A stretch of DNA of 45,000 nucleotides from Candidatus Zixiibacteriota bacterium. GTDB taxonomy: Bacteria; Zixibacteria; MSB-5A5; CAIYYT01. Positions 16,428 through 25,773 of the stretch are shown here, in pieces. The translations under genes were made by a program, and so were the position numbers. The DNA lies in assembly GCA_020853795.1 (NCBI GenBank), contig JADYYF010000005.1, forward strand, positions 1 through 45,000, read 5' to 3'. A model generated the notes under the pieces. The model was not told where the DNA came from. It did no database searches and saw only the letters and a program-made list of their open reading frames with translations. How positions within the stretch are numbered: position 1 is the stretch's first letter; each line of letters opens with the position of its first letter.

Positions 16428-17003
16428 GTCTGGTAGAATGAACCACTTAGAAACATAACCTTGTCGGCTGCTGCGTTCAGAATCCGCACAGTCGTCGCCT
16501 GTATAGAACAAAGCCGCTGGCGATCTAAAGGTTAGTCACCGCCGATAACGCTGTTCAGTTTTCTCCCATTTTCTCTTTCCGCCCCCTAAAGCCCCAAGCT
16601 GAAACGCCGATCACTTAAGCAAAGCGCTGATCTCTCTTGTAGTTAGCGAAAAGTTTTATGTTGACAGTTTTGCGTTTTTCAACGCACTTTTCGAAAGAAG
16701 AATAAGCTCGTGATGTTTCATGGTCTCCGGCAAGGAGTGGCGGAGAAGATCACGTTTGTCGTGCCGCCGCAAGGATTCGTCGACACGCAGACGCCCCCGC
16801 CTCTATACACCGCACGGTAACGCCGCAGATCAAAGGGACTTCAGGATACACAATGAGGACTTTCGCGCGTTGATTTTAATTGGAGGCAAGTGAGATTTGG
16901 AAGTGAAACCCATCATCAGCACAGAGGAGGAATCCTATTGAACCCGTATGTTAACTCTGCACTTTTGCATGCGAATTCAAATCTATAACAGGAGGTTTTG
17001 GTT
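16428..17003 (+). promoter_or_regulatory. Long leader region upstream of the TonB receptor operon
   Basis: No gene of ordinary size fits these 576 bases. A -35-like TTGACA occurs at 16661-16666 but lacks a clear -10 at the usual distance. Downstream is a nested hairpin: CGTGAT at 16709-16714 pairs with ATCACG at 16749-16754, and inside it TCTCCG at 16724-16729 pairs with CGGAGA at 16741-16746. Two strong ribosome binding sites follow, AGGAGG near 16925 and AGGAGG at 16990-16995. I recognise no known riboswitch. Confidence 0.45.
16938..16988 (+). CDS. Candidate 16-codon leader peptide
   Basis: A TTG at 16938 follows GAGGAGG at a good spacing (about eight bases) and opens a 16-codon frame reading MNPYVNSALLHANSNL before TAA at 16986. 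The stop lies just before the AGGAGG of the TonB receptor gene, so translation of this frame could be coupled to that start. It is too short for a homology argument, and the purine-rich site may be fortuitous. Confidence 0.25.
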   Translation: MNPYVNSALLHANSNL

Positions 17004-19859
17004 TTGAAACTCAAACCAAAAGTAGCACTGGTTCTGTTTCTGATCCTCGCGCTCTGCAGCTTCTCGATGGCTGCAACGGTCGGCAAAATCGCCGGCAAGG
17101 TGACGGATAAGGAAACAGGCGCTCCGCTGCCGGGTGTCGCTGTGACGATCAACGGCACGACCATGGGAGCGCTCACGGATGTGGAGGGGAGATACTTCAT
17201 CCTCAACGTTCCCGTCGGAACTTACACGCTCAAGGCCGAAATCATCGGCTATGCCCCGGTCGAACTGCAGGGTCTTGCCGTTTCCGTCGATCTGACGGCA
17301 TCAGCGGATTTCCAACTGTCGTCCAAGGTGCTCGACATCGGCCAGACGCAAATCGTGATCGCCGAACGTCCGCTGGTGATTCTGGATCAAACCAAGTCGC
17401 TGAAAATCGTCAGCGGCGATGAAATCCAACAACTGCCGACGCGCGGTTATACCGATGTCGTCGGCCTGTCGGCGGGCGTCGTCGCCTACTCGGAAAACGT
17501 GGAAGCGTCCGCCGTCGGTACGCGCGGTGGCCGTGAGGCTTCCAACCAGCCGGCGTTGAACATCCGCGGTGGCCGGCAGGGCGACGTCGCCTATTTCGTC
17601 GACGGTTTCTCCCAGCAGGATCCGCTGACGAACATGTCGACGACCGCGATCAACAACAACGCCATTGAGGAGATTTCGATCTCCAATGGCGGTTTCAACG
17701 CCGAATACGGCTGGATTTCCTCGGGCGCGATCAACGTCACGACCAAGGAGGGCGCCAAGCAGTACTCCGGCGCGATTGAAGCGGTCACCGACGAGTTCAT
17801 GGGATCGGACAATCGCTTCAATTACAATGTTCTGGCCTTCAATCTCGATGGCCCGATCATGCCGAATAACGATAAGGCGAGCTTCTTCGCTTCAATGGAA
17901 CGCCGCCGGCTCGGCGATCGCGCACCCCGCGCAACTGCCGGTGGCCGGCTGCCGCACAACGACCTGTCCGGCTGGACCTGGCAGGGCAAGGTGCGCTACG
18001 ATCTCAACCAGAAGAACATCCTGCGCATCGGCACCCTTGGATCTTACGAGGAGTGGAACGAGTTCCGCATGAACTACTACTTCAATGGGACTCACGCGCC
18101 GCGCTATCTGGATGAAAACTACTCGTACTACGCCAAGTGGACGAACAACATCACCCAGAAAACCTTCTTCGAACTCGGCGGGACCTACTACATCACCAAG
18201 CGGTTCCGCGGTGACGCCACGCATTGGACCGACATCTATTCGTACCAGCGTCCCGACGGCAATCCGACCTTTGATGATACCCGGCTATTCTGGGCGGGCG
18301 ATGATCTGAGCACGCCGGAAGATGAAGGTCACGTGTGGGAAGACGTGCTGAAACGTCATTCGTCCTACATCGGCCTCAACTTCGATATGACCAGCCAGGT
18401 CAACGAATTCAACGAAGTGCAGTTCGGCGTCGATTTTGAACGCCACCAATTGCGCTATTACAACCACCTCGATCCCACCCGTATCGACACGACCATTGCC
18501 GATCCGGCGGACCGCGACCGCGTTTCCTGGCAGGATGCCAATTTCTACGGCTATGACAAGACCGGCCAGGAAAACGTCGACAATGGCCCCGACGGCGCCA
18601 AGAAGCCATACAACTTCGCGGTCTATCTTCAGGATAAGTTCGAGTGGGAAGGCCTGGTCGTCAACGCCGGTCTGCGCTACGACTACCTGAACGTCAACAC
18701 CGACCGTCTGCGCAACGAAGAGCGCCCGCTCGATCCGGATAACATCCTGGCCAATCCGGCCGCGCATACTCCGGAAGAGATCCAGGGCGCCACGCAGTTG
18801 ACCGACTCCGACTTCGAGAAGGCCAAGGCGGAGCAGAAGCTCTCGCCGCGTCTCGGCATCGGCTTCCCGGTCTCCGACCGCACCGTCCTGCACGTGAATT
18901 ACGGCAAGTTCTTCCAGCGCCCGGAACTGCAGTACCTCTACGTCGGTACGCAGTACCTGCAGCGCATGGTGAAGGACGCCCCGTATTATGCGGCGATTGG
19001 TAATCCCAATCTGCAGCCGGAAGAGACAACGGCGTATGAAGTTGGTATGGCGCACCAGTTAGGCGATTTCACCAGCTTCAACATCACCGCCTACTTCAAG
19101 GACCTCAAGGGCCTGACCCAGGTCATTAATCAGCCGTCCTCGCCAAACGCGTTCGCGACTTATCGCAACACCGACTTCGGCACCGTCAAGGGACTGGAAG
19201 TCGCGCTCAAGATGCGTCGCACCCGCTCGATCCAGGGCGAATTGAACTACTCGTTGTCTTACGCCGCCGGCACCGGCTCGTACGCGACTTCGCAGGGTAA
19301 CATCGCCTGGACCAACACCGAGCGCCCGATCCGCATCTCGCCGCTCGACTTCGACCAGCGCCACAAGATCACCGCGATCCTCGACGTGCGCGCCGGTGAA
19401 AATCAGGGGCCGCTGATGGGCACGATTCACCCGCTCGAAAACGCCGGGTTGAACTTCGTGTTCCGCGCTGCCTCCGGTACGCCGTACACCCCGATGGCGG
19501 TCTACAACGAAATCTCGCTGGCGTCGGTTACGCCGACTCCCGTGGGCAAGATCAACTCGCGCTCAGGCCCGTGGACCTATCGCCTGGATATCAAGGCGAA
19601 TAAGGGCTTCCAGGTCGCTCGCCTGAACTGGGATGTCTATCTCTGGGTGATCAACGTCTTTGACACCGACAATGCGATCGACGTTTACGAAGGTACCGGG
19701 CGCGCCGACAACACCGGTTGGCTGGCGACCGCCGAGGGCCGGACTTACGCCGAGACCTACGGCCAGGAGGGAGTTGACAAGTACAACTTCAAACAGGCCA
19801 ATCCCGGCAACTATGACACGCCGCGTCAGGTCCGCTTGGGCTTGCGGCTGAACTTCTAA
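17004..19859 (+). CDS. TonB-dependent outer-membrane receptor with carboxypeptidase-regulatory-like domain
   Basis: The 951-residue protein has a signal peptide (residues 1 to about 23), then a carboxypeptidase-regulatory-like beta sandwich (KIAGKVTDKETGAPLPGVAV through TYTLKAEIIGY), a plug domain (QLPTRGYTDVVGLSAGVV, LNIRGGRQGDVAYFVDG, NAEYGWISSGAINVTTKEG) and a C-terminal beta barrel that ends VRLGLRLNF with the terminal Phe expected of barrels. I take the TTG at 17004 as start because AGGAGG at 16990-16995 sits eight bases ahead; a TTG at 16998 is too close. It probably imports or exports a ligand across the outer membrane with TonB energy; its substrate is unknown. It heads an operon with the secreted 1006-residue protein and a PorV-like barrel. 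Confidence 0.93.
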   Translation: MKLKPKVALVLFLILALCSFSMAATVGKIAGKVTDKETGAPLPGVAVTINGTTMGALTDVEGRYFILNVPVGTYTLKAEIIGYAPVELQGLAVSVDLTASADFQLSSKVLDIGQTQIVIAERPLVILDQTKSLKIVSGDEIQQLPTRGYTDVVGLSAGVVAYSENVEASAVGTRGGREASNQPALNIRGGRQGDVAYFVDGFSQQDPLTNMSTTAINNNAIEEISISNGGFNAEYGWISSGAINVTTKEGAKQYSGAIEAVTDEFMGSDNRFNYNVLAFNLDGPIMPNNDKASFFASMERRRLGDRAPRATAGGRLPHNDLSGWTWQGKVRYDLNQKNILRIGTLGSYEEWNEFRMNYYFNGTHAPRYLDENYSYYAKWTNNITQKTFFELGGTYYITKRFRGDATHWTDIYSYQRPDGNPTFDDTRLFWAGDDLSTPEDEGHVWEDVLKRHSSYIGLNFDMTSQVNEFNEVQFGVDFERHQLRYYNHLDPTRIDTTIADPADRDRVSWQDANFYGYDKTGQENVDNGPDGAKKPYNFAVYLQDKFEWEGLVVNAGLRYDYLNVNTDRLRNEERPLDPDNILANPAAHTPEEIQGATQLTDSDFEKAKAEQKLSPRLGIGFPVSDRTVLHVNYGKFFQRPELQYLYVGTQYLQRMVKDAPYYAAIGNPNLQPEETTAYEVGMAHQLGDFTSFNITAYFKDLKGLTQVINQPSSPNAFATYRNTDFGTVKGLEVALKMRRTRSIQGELNYSLSYAAGTGSYATSQGNIAWTNTERPIRISPLDFDQRHKITAILDVRAGENQGPLMGTIHPLENAGLNFVFRAASGTPYTPMAVYNEISLASVTPTPVGKINSRSGPWTYRLDIKANKGFQVARLNWDVYLWVINVFDTDNAIDVYEGTGRADNTGWLATAEGRTYAETYGQEGVDKYNFKQANPGNYDTPRQVRLGLRLNF

Positions 19860-19895
19860 GGCGAGTTATCATAGGAAGGCTTCAGGAGGAAGCAG

Positions 19896-22800
19896 ATGAA
19901 AAAAACCAAGATCTTAATTTCCTTGATGATGTTCCTGATGATGACCACGCTCGCGTGGGGCGTCAGTAACGTCACTGGGAAGTGGCAGACCCCGTCGACT
20001 GCGTTGTTCAAGGACACGGATACCCGCTTGAATATGAACAATCTGGAAATGTTCGTATACAACGACGGTAACTTTGCCTACGACAACGCCAACGTACTGG
20101 GCAAAACCGACGGTCTCTATTTCCCGCGCGGAACGAAGAAGACCGTGATCTACGCGGCCGGTATCTGGATCGGCGCCAAGGTGGGTAGTGATATTCGCCT
20201 CGCCATCGCCGAGTACTCCTCGGAGTTCGTGCCGGGTCCCATGAAGGACGGCACCTACCAGCCGGACAACGCTAATTTCAAAGTCTATCAGGTGGAACGC
20301 GGCGACACTCCGGCATCCAATCCCGACTACGCGAATTGGCCGGTGGCCGATGGCGCCCCCGTGGACGAAGAGGGCAACCCCAAGATTCTCGGCGACCAGA
20401 TGTGCTGGTCGGTATTTAACGATGCCGACGCGGCTGGTCACATCAATGACGCAGCCGGCACTCAGCCGCTGGGCATCGAAGTCCAGCAGTCGGCCTTCGG
20501 CTTTGCCCGTGGCGGTGCGCTGGGAAACACCCTGTTCTTGAAGTACAAGATCATCAACAAGGGTACCAACACTCTCGACTCCACTTTTGTGGCGCTCTGG
20601 GCCGACCCCGACCTTGGTGATGCCTCCGACGACCTTGTCGGCTGCGACACCACCGTCTCTCTCGGCTACTGCTACAACGAAGGCGGCGACACCGACTACG
20701 GCTCCAAACCGCCGGCCGTCGGCTTTGACTTCTTCGAAGGCCCGATCGTCCCGTCCGAGGGCGACTCGGCGCTCGTTGACGGTAAGTGGCGTCAGGGCTT
20801 TCGCAACCTGCCGATGTACTCTTTCAACAAGTACATCAACGGTACCGACCCGGCCAGCCGCGTCGAAACCTACGGGTACATGCGCGGTCTGACCAAAGAC
20901 CCGAATTCGCAGGCGATGATCCCGACCGTGAATCCGACAACCAGCGAGGTCACCACGTTTGCGGTTTCCGGCGATCCGGTGACGCAGACCGGCTGGGTTG
21001 ACGCGTCGGCCGCCGACCGCCGCTTCATGATGTCTGCTGGCCCATTCACGATGGCTCCCGGCGACACGCAGGAAGTGGTCGCGGCAGTGATCGTGGCGCA
21101 AGGCGCCGATCCGCTCAATTCAATCATCGCGTTGAAGGAAGTGGATCGCCAGGCCCAGGTCGTGTTCGACCTGAACTTCGATATCCCGTCACCGCCCCCC
21201 TCGCCGAATGTCTACGCGCGGCCGATGGACGGCGCGGTGGAATTGATTTGGGACGATCTCCCGGTCGGCGATGTTGATTCCAACGCGACGCTGAACCAGG
21301 AATTCCATTTCGAGGGATTCAATCTTTATCAGGGCGAAGGACCGCAGGGACCGTGGAAGAAGTTCGCGACCTACGATCTGGAGAGCGAAGCGCTCTGTGG
21401 TGAAGATCTCTCTTGCCCGGTCGCCCTGATCTACAACGATCAGGTCAACCCCGAGGCCGGCGGTATCCAGCGCGTCATCATCCAGCAAGGTTCGGAGTCA
21501 GGTCTGGAGTTCCAGATCCGACTGACGAACAGCCAGATCGATGGCGTGCCTCTACTCAACAACCGACCATACTATTTCGGTGTCACATCCTATTCTTACG
21601 ATGTGCGCAATATCACACCGTTTAATGACCCCAACGGCAACTTCCTCGGCTTCATTACCGAGTCGCTGGAGAGCCCTGTCCGACCGATCGAAGTCCGGCC
21701 GCTGACCTGGCCCGGTACCTATGCGGATACCGCGACACACATCGGCAATTCCGACGGCTCGGTGGTCATCGAATACATCTATCCCGATTCGATTACCGGC
21801 CATGATTACGAGGTGACTTTCAACGAGGATGACACCTGGAATCTGACCGACAAAACCTCCGGCGAGGTCCTGCTCGAAAACCAGGACAATCAGACGCCGG
21901 GTTATGAGTTCCCGATTGTCGATGGCTTCATGATTCGCGTCATGGGCCCCTCGCGCGGAGTCAAGAGCGTCCGCGAAGTGCACAATGGCACCGCCGTGGT
22001 CGACCCGCCCGATAACGTGAACTTCTCGCTGAATTCTACCGGCGATTGGTACATGGACAATCTCGGCGACCACTCGTTCCCGCGCTATAATTGGTCGTAT
22101 CCGACCCTCGACGATTACGAGATTCGTATCGTCGACGGGCTGACGGAGAGCTGTTTCGACTGGTTTGGCCCCGATGGTTCGGCGGATTACGGTTACGTCA
22201 ATCCGTTCAAGGTTCCGATCGAACTCTGGAACATCGGTTCCAATACGGTCAATGACCCCTCCGACGACCGCCGCGTGTCGTTCATGTTGCTGGATGACAC
22301 TGATCCGATTGGCGAATTCAACTGGGGCGACGGGATCTACTTCCATGAGATTCCGTATGATGACGTGAACTGGAATGACCCCAACGACAATGCCGGCAAC
22401 TACGACCCGGATGTCCTGCTCTGGAGCTATCGCCGCTTCCGCTTCTATAGCGCTGCCGGCGACGTTGAAGGTTATCCGCCGGCCGGAACTGTCGTGCGCA
22501 TTCTCACCAATAAGGCGAACACGACAGCCGATCGCTTCACCTTCAAAACGACGAAGTACGATCAGGGCAACGGCACCTTCGTCCGCCAGAGTCTGGATGA
22601 CATCAGGGTGTGGCCGAATCCGTACTACGCCTTCAATCCGGAAGAACTCGACCAGTTCGATCGCATCATGTACTTCGAGAACGTGCCGCCAGGCAAGGAG
22701 ATGACCTTCTGCATTTACAACATCGCCGGTGACCTGGTACGCACGATTGTAAAACCCGCGAATAACTCCACCCGATTCAGCTGGGATCTCAAAACCGAGT

Positions 22801-22916
22801 CGGGTCTGTGGGTAGCCTCGGGTATCTACATTTGGGTCGTCGAAGCGGACGGCTTGGGAACCAAGTTCGGCAAGATGGCGGTCTTCCCCGAAGTCGAACA
22901 ATTGGATACTTACTAA
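19896..22916 (+). CDS. Large secreted protein with FlgD-like C-terminal domain
   Basis: The 1006-residue product has a signal peptide (MKKTKILISLMMFLMMTTLAWG) and no later membrane segment. The N-terminal half starts with a GKWQTPST segment and has GIWIGAKVGSDIRLA and a middle GGALGNTLFLKYKIINKGT. The C-terminal 100 residues, from IRVWPNPYYAFNP through MYFENVPPGKEMTFCIYNIAGDLVRTI, RFSWDLKTESGLWVASGIYIW, to KFGKMAVF, form the FlgD-like Ig fold used as a C-terminal module in many FCB secreted proteins. AGGAGG lies before its ATG at 19896. It is the second gene of the operon with the receptor and the PorV-like barrel. Its exact role is unknown; partnership with both neighbours is inferred from context. 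Confidence 0.85.
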   Translation: MKKTKILISLMMFLMMTTLAWGVSNVTGKWQTPSTALFKDTDTRLNMNNLEMFVYNDGNFAYDNANVLGKTDGLYFPRGTKKTVIYAAGIWIGAKVGSDIRLAIAEYSSEFVPGPMKDGTYQPDNANFKVYQVERGDTPASNPDYANWPVADGAPVDEEGNPKILGDQMCWSVFNDADAAGHINDAAGTQPLGIEVQQSAFGFARGGALGNTLFLKYKIINKGTNTLDSTFVALWADPDLGDASDDLVGCDTTVSLGYCYNEGGDTDYGSKPPAVGFDFFEGPIVPSEGDSALVDGKWRQGFRNLPMYSFNKYINGTDPASRVETYGYMRGLTKDPNSQAMIPTVNPTTSEVTTFAVSGDPVTQTGWVDASAADRRFMMSAGPFTMAPGDTQEVVAAVIVAQGADPLNSIIALKEVDRQAQVVFDLNFDIPSPPPSPNVYARPMDGAVELIWDDLPVGDVDSNATLNQEFHFEGFNLYQGEGPQGPWKKFATYDLESEALCGEDLSCPVALIYNDQVNPEAGGIQRVIIQQGSESGLEFQIRLTNSQIDGVPLLNNRPYYFGVTSYSYDVRNITPFNDPNGNFLGFITESLESPVRPIEVRPLTWPGTYADTATHIGNSDGSVVIEYIYPDSITGHDYEVTFNEDDTWNLTDKTSGEVLLENQDNQTPGYEFPIVDGFMIRVMGPSRGVKSVREVHNGTAVVDPPDNVNFSLNSTGDWYMDNLGDHSFPRYNWSYPTLDDYEIRIVDGLTESCFDWFGPDGSADYGYVNPFKVPIELWNIGSNTVNDPSDDRRVSFMLLDDTDPIGEFNWGDGIYFHEIPYDDVNWNDPNDNAGNYDPDVLLWSYRRFRFYSAAGDVEGYPPAGTVVRILTNKANTTADRFTFKTTKYDQGNGTFVRQSLDDIRVWPNPYYAFNPEELDQFDRIMYFENVPPGKEMTFCIYNIAGDLVRTIVKPANNSTRFSWDLKTESGLWVASGIYIWVVEADGLGTKFGKMAVFPEVEQLDTY

Positions 22917-22935
22917 GAGGAGAGGAGTGATAACG

Positions 22936-23961
22936 ATGAAGAAGATATTCTTGCTTTCGTTGGCGCTGCTTCTGGTTATGAGCGCTGTGCTCCTCGCCGG
23001 TAATGAGCAGCGAATCGGAACTGCCGGCGCGCAAGAGCTGCGCATTCCGATCGGATCGCGCGGTTCGGCCTTGGGGGGATCGGCGATCGCCAATGCCAGC
23101 GGCGCGGAAGCGTTGTACTGGAACCCGGCCGGGGTCGCCTCCATGAGCGGCACCGAGGCGATGTTCTCGCACCTCGAGTACTTCGCCGATATGAACCTCG
23201 AATACGTCGCCATGGCGACGACCATCGAGGGCTTCGGCACGCTCGGAGCCTCCGTCAAGGTGCTCTCGGTTGGTGACATCTTGAAAACTACAGCCAGCGA
23301 TCCCCAGGGAACGGCGGGCGAAACCTTTGGCCCGACGTTTTCTGTGATCGGTCTGACCTACGCCCGGCAGTTCACCGACCGCGTCTCCTTCGGCGCGACC
23401 GGGTACTTCATCAACGAGAAAATCGATCTCGTTGAGGCTCGCGGCGTGGCTTTCGATTTCGGCTTCACCTACGTGCCCAATTGGCGCGCGTTGAAGTTCG
23501 GCGTAGTCTTGAAAAACTTCGGACCGCAGATGCAATTCAGCGGATCGGGGTTTGACATCAAGACCCAGCCGCCCGGAACCGATCCCAACTCCGCCAACAA
23601 AACCCTGCGCAGCGAAAGCGAAGGGTTCGACCTGCCGTCGTCGATTCAATTCGGCGTGGCATGGAACGCCCTGGAAACCAACGAGATGAACAATCTCGAA
23701 GTTTCCGGCACTTTCCAGGCGAACAACTTCTCGCAGGATGAGTTCAAGGGCGGCGCCGAATACAGCTATAACGACATGTTCTTCCTGCGCGGCGGATTCG
23801 TTGGATCCAGCCAGGATGACTACACGTTTGGCGGCTCATTCGGTGCTGGCGTGAAACTCCACTGGGGCGAGTCGCATATCTCGTTGGACTACTCCTGGCA
23901 ACAGGTGGACGTCAACGGCTTTGACGACAACCAGTATTTCACGGTTAAATTCGCGTTCTAA
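22936..23961 (+). CDS. PorV/PorQ-like outer-membrane barrel protein (UPF0164-type)
   Basis: This 341-residue protein has a signal peptide (MKKIFLLSLALLLVMSAVLLA), then GTAGAQELRIPIGSRGSALGGS and EALYWNPAGVASM, the pattern shared by PorV/PorQ and UPF0164 barrel proteins of the FadL type. Alternating beta strands run to the end, which terminates YFTVKFAF, as expected for an outer-membrane barrel. An in-frame GTG at 22927 lies further up, but the ATG at 22936 has AGAGGAG at the right distance. PorV in Bacteroidetes is part of the type IX secretion and surface-attachment system, so export of the 1006-residue partner is possible. No other T9SS gene is seen in the window. Confidence 0.85.
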   Translation: MKKIFLLSLALLLVMSAVLLAGNEQRIGTAGAQELRIPIGSRGSALGGSAIANASGAEALYWNPAGVASMSGTEAMFSHLEYFADMNLEYVAMATTIEGFGTLGASVKVLSVGDILKTTASDPQGTAGETFGPTFSVIGLTYARQFTDRVSFGATGYFINEKIDLVEARGVAFDFGFTYVPNWRALKFGVVLKNFGPQMQFSGSGFDIKTQPPGTDPNSANKTLRSESEGFDLPSSIQFGVAWNALETNEMNNLEVSGTFQANNFSQDEFKGGAEYSYNDMFFLRGGFVGSSQDDYTFGGSFGAGVKLHWGESHISLDYSWQQVDVNGFDDNQYFTVKFAF

Positions 23962-23984
23962 GACGCGTTCGTATCGCACCTTCC

Positions 23985-24012
23985 ACCGGCGGAGACACCA
24001 GTCTCCGCCGGT
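23985..24012 (+). terminator. Strong hairpin terminator of the outer-membrane operon
   Basis: A perfect 12-bp stem ACCGGCGGAGAC / GTCTCCGCCGGT with loop ACCA, followed by TTTGT, starts 23 bases after the PorV-like stop. Confidence 0.85.
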
Positions 24013-24081
24013 TTTGTATAGCCGCCAACGACTCGCGACTTTTAGTTGAAGCCACTCGCGCGATTTGCCAAATTCCCCTCG

Positions 24082-24828
24082 ATGGAGAAATTGGTCGTCC
24101 GGGTCCCGGTGGCGGATATGCGTTCCGCGCCCCAGCATCGCGCCGAGCGAATATCCCAGGCGCTCTACGGACACGCAGTTGAAGTCCTCGCACAACAAGA
24201 TGAATTTGTACGGACGCGTGCCGACGACGGCTACTCCGGCTGGATTGCTTCGGACTACTTGCAGCCTCAGTCAATCTTGGCAGGGAATATGACGGTCGTC
24301 ACATCGCAAATTGCTGTCTTCAGCGGCAATGACGACAAACGCCGCCTGAGTCTGCCTTACGGCGCCGTGCTCCGCTCGGCCGGCGGCGAGCTTTTCTATG
24401 ACGTCCATGGCCGCGACCTGCATCTCGTCTTTGGTCGCTTGAGCCTGGCCGACAAGGTGGATCTGCCGGAAGCCCTCCGCGAAGCGCAATCGTTGATTTC
24501 CGTGCCGTACCTGTGGGGCGGTACTTCGTCGTTCGGCTACGATTGCAGCGGCCTGGTGCAGGCCATCTATCGACGCTGCGGTATCGTGTTGCCGCGCGAC
24601 AGCAAGGATCAGGCTGCGACTGGCACCGAGGTCAATCTGGCGGAGGCGGCCTCCGGCGATCTGGTTTGCTTTCCGGGACACGTTGCGCTCTATCTCGGCG
24701 AAGGACAGATCCTGCATTCCTCCCGCTTGCGGGCTGGCGTGCAGATCGAGTCGTTGCTGGCCGGCAGCGAAAACTTCCGCGCCGATCTCGCTGACAAAAT
24801 CACAACCATTCGGCGGGTGATACCATGA
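24082..24828 (+). CDS. NlpC/P60 peptidase with N-terminal SH3-like domains (YkfC-like)
   Basis: The 248-residue protein has N-terminal SH3-like domains (about 4-110: VVRVPVADMRSAP, GYSGWIASDYLQPQ) and a C-terminal NlpC/P60 papain-like domain with YLWGGTSSFGYDCSGLV, giving Cys155, His200 in FPGHVALYL and His212. The architecture matches gamma-D-glutamyl-L-diamino-acid endopeptidases such as Bacillus YkfC, which act on cell-wall muropeptides. There is no signal peptide, so it probably works inside the cell on recycled peptides. I use the ATG at 24082; a TTG at 24046 in the same frame would add 12 residues without homology, and neither has a clear ribosome binding site. It leads the murein-peptide operon; the next start overlaps its stop. 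Confidence 0.9.
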   Translation: MEKLVVRVPVADMRSAPQHRAERISQALYGHAVEVLAQQDEFVRTRADDGYSGWIASDYLQPQSILAGNMTVVTSQIAVFSGNDDKRRLSLPYGAVLRSAGGELFYDVHGRDLHLVFGRLSLADKVDLPEALREAQSLISVPYLWGGTSSFGYDCSGLVQAIYRRCGIVLPRDSKDQAATGTEVNLAEAASGDLVCFPGHVALYLGEGQILHSSRLRAGVQIESLLAGSENFRADLADKITTIRRVIP

Positions 24829-25766
24829 TTCTGCCGCAACGACTGATTCCGGGCAGCCGCCTGAAAGTCATTTTCCCGGCCGGCCCGCTCAAGGGCAGCC
24901 GCAACCGCGTTCGCTATTACAACGACGGCATCTCGCTTCTCGAGGCACATTTTGCGATCGAAGGCTCCCGGCTGCTCGAGCGCGAGGCGGACGGGTTTGC
25001 CGGCAGTGATGAACAACGGGCCGATGAACTGAACCAGGCGTGGCGGTCGGATCGCATTCACGCCCTGATCGCCGGTCGTGGCGGCTACGGCTGCCTGCGT
25101 ATTCTTAACGCCCTTGACTTCGACGCTGCCGCGCGCTCCCCCAAGGCTCTGATCGGCTTCTCGGATATCACGATCCTGCAGGCCGCCCTGTACCAGAAAC
25201 TGCAACTGATTTCGTTCTCCGGACCGATGCCGATCAATCTTGACTCTGCGGCGCTCAGCCGTTTGCTGCCGCTTCTGACGCAACCAACAACCGGGATCGA
25301 CCTGATCCCGGAGAAGAGCAAGGTCCGGATCGAGGTGCTGAGCGACGGCGAGGCCGAGGGCGTTTTGCTCGGCGGCAATTTGTTCTCGCTGGTACAATTA
25401 ATCGGTACCGGTTTCTTGCCGCGCCTGAATGACGCGATCTTCTTCTTCGAGGATATCAACGAGACGGTGGATCATATCGACAGCTTCCTGCATCACCTCA
25501 AACTGGCCGGGCTCCTCTACGGGGTCAAGGGCGTCATTGTCGGCGACATCAGTTGGCGGGAAACCGAAGCGAAGCTGTCGGCGCGCAAGACCAATTCCCT
25601 GATCTGCGATCGCCTGCGGACGATTTTCCGCAAAGAAATCCCGATCTTGTTCGGCGTGCCGTTCGGGCACATCGACAAGTCGATCACGATTCCGTATGGC
25701 GCGCGCGCCCGCCTGGATACCAAATCGAGGTCGCTGACACTACTGCAGGAGGTCACGGCTGGCTGA
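24825..25766 (+). CDS. LD-carboxypeptidase, family S66 (LdcA/YkfA-like)
   Basis: The 313-residue protein is an S66 serine peptidase that removes the terminal D-residue from L,D-bonds of recycled muropeptides (muramoyltetrapeptide carboxypeptidase). Family motifs are ALIAGRGGYGC near residues 81-90, IGFSDIT with the nucleophile Ser113, FFEDINE with Glu209, and GVPFGHID with His282, the expected Ser-Glu-His triad. No signal peptide is present, in keeping with cytoplasmic recycling. The ATG at 24825 overlaps the preceding stop as ATGA. Together with its neighbours it reproduces the ykfA-ykfB-ykfC content of Bacillus subtilis in a different order. Confidence 0.93.
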   Translation: MILPQRLIPGSRLKVIFPAGPLKGSRNRVRYYNDGISLLEAHFAIEGSRLLEREADGFAGSDEQRADELNQAWRSDRIHALIAGRGGYGCLRILNALDFDAAARSPKALIGFSDITILQAALYQKLQLISFSGPMPINLDSAALSRLLPLLTQPTTGIDLIPEKSKVRIEVLSDGEAEGVLLGGNLFSLVQLIGTGFLPRLNDAIFFFEDINETVDHIDSFLHHLKLAGLLYGVKGVIVGDISWRETEAKLSARKTNSLICDRLRTIFRKEIPILFGVPFGHIDKSITIPYGARARLDTKSRSLTLLQEVTAG

Positions 25767-25773
25767 TCCCCGG

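Noticed and set aside
21552-23279. Minus-strand open frame of 575 codons opposite the secreted 1006-residue protein and PorV-like gene
   Set aside because: Antisense to two genes with signal peptides and good ribosome binding sites; no family motif is seen in it.
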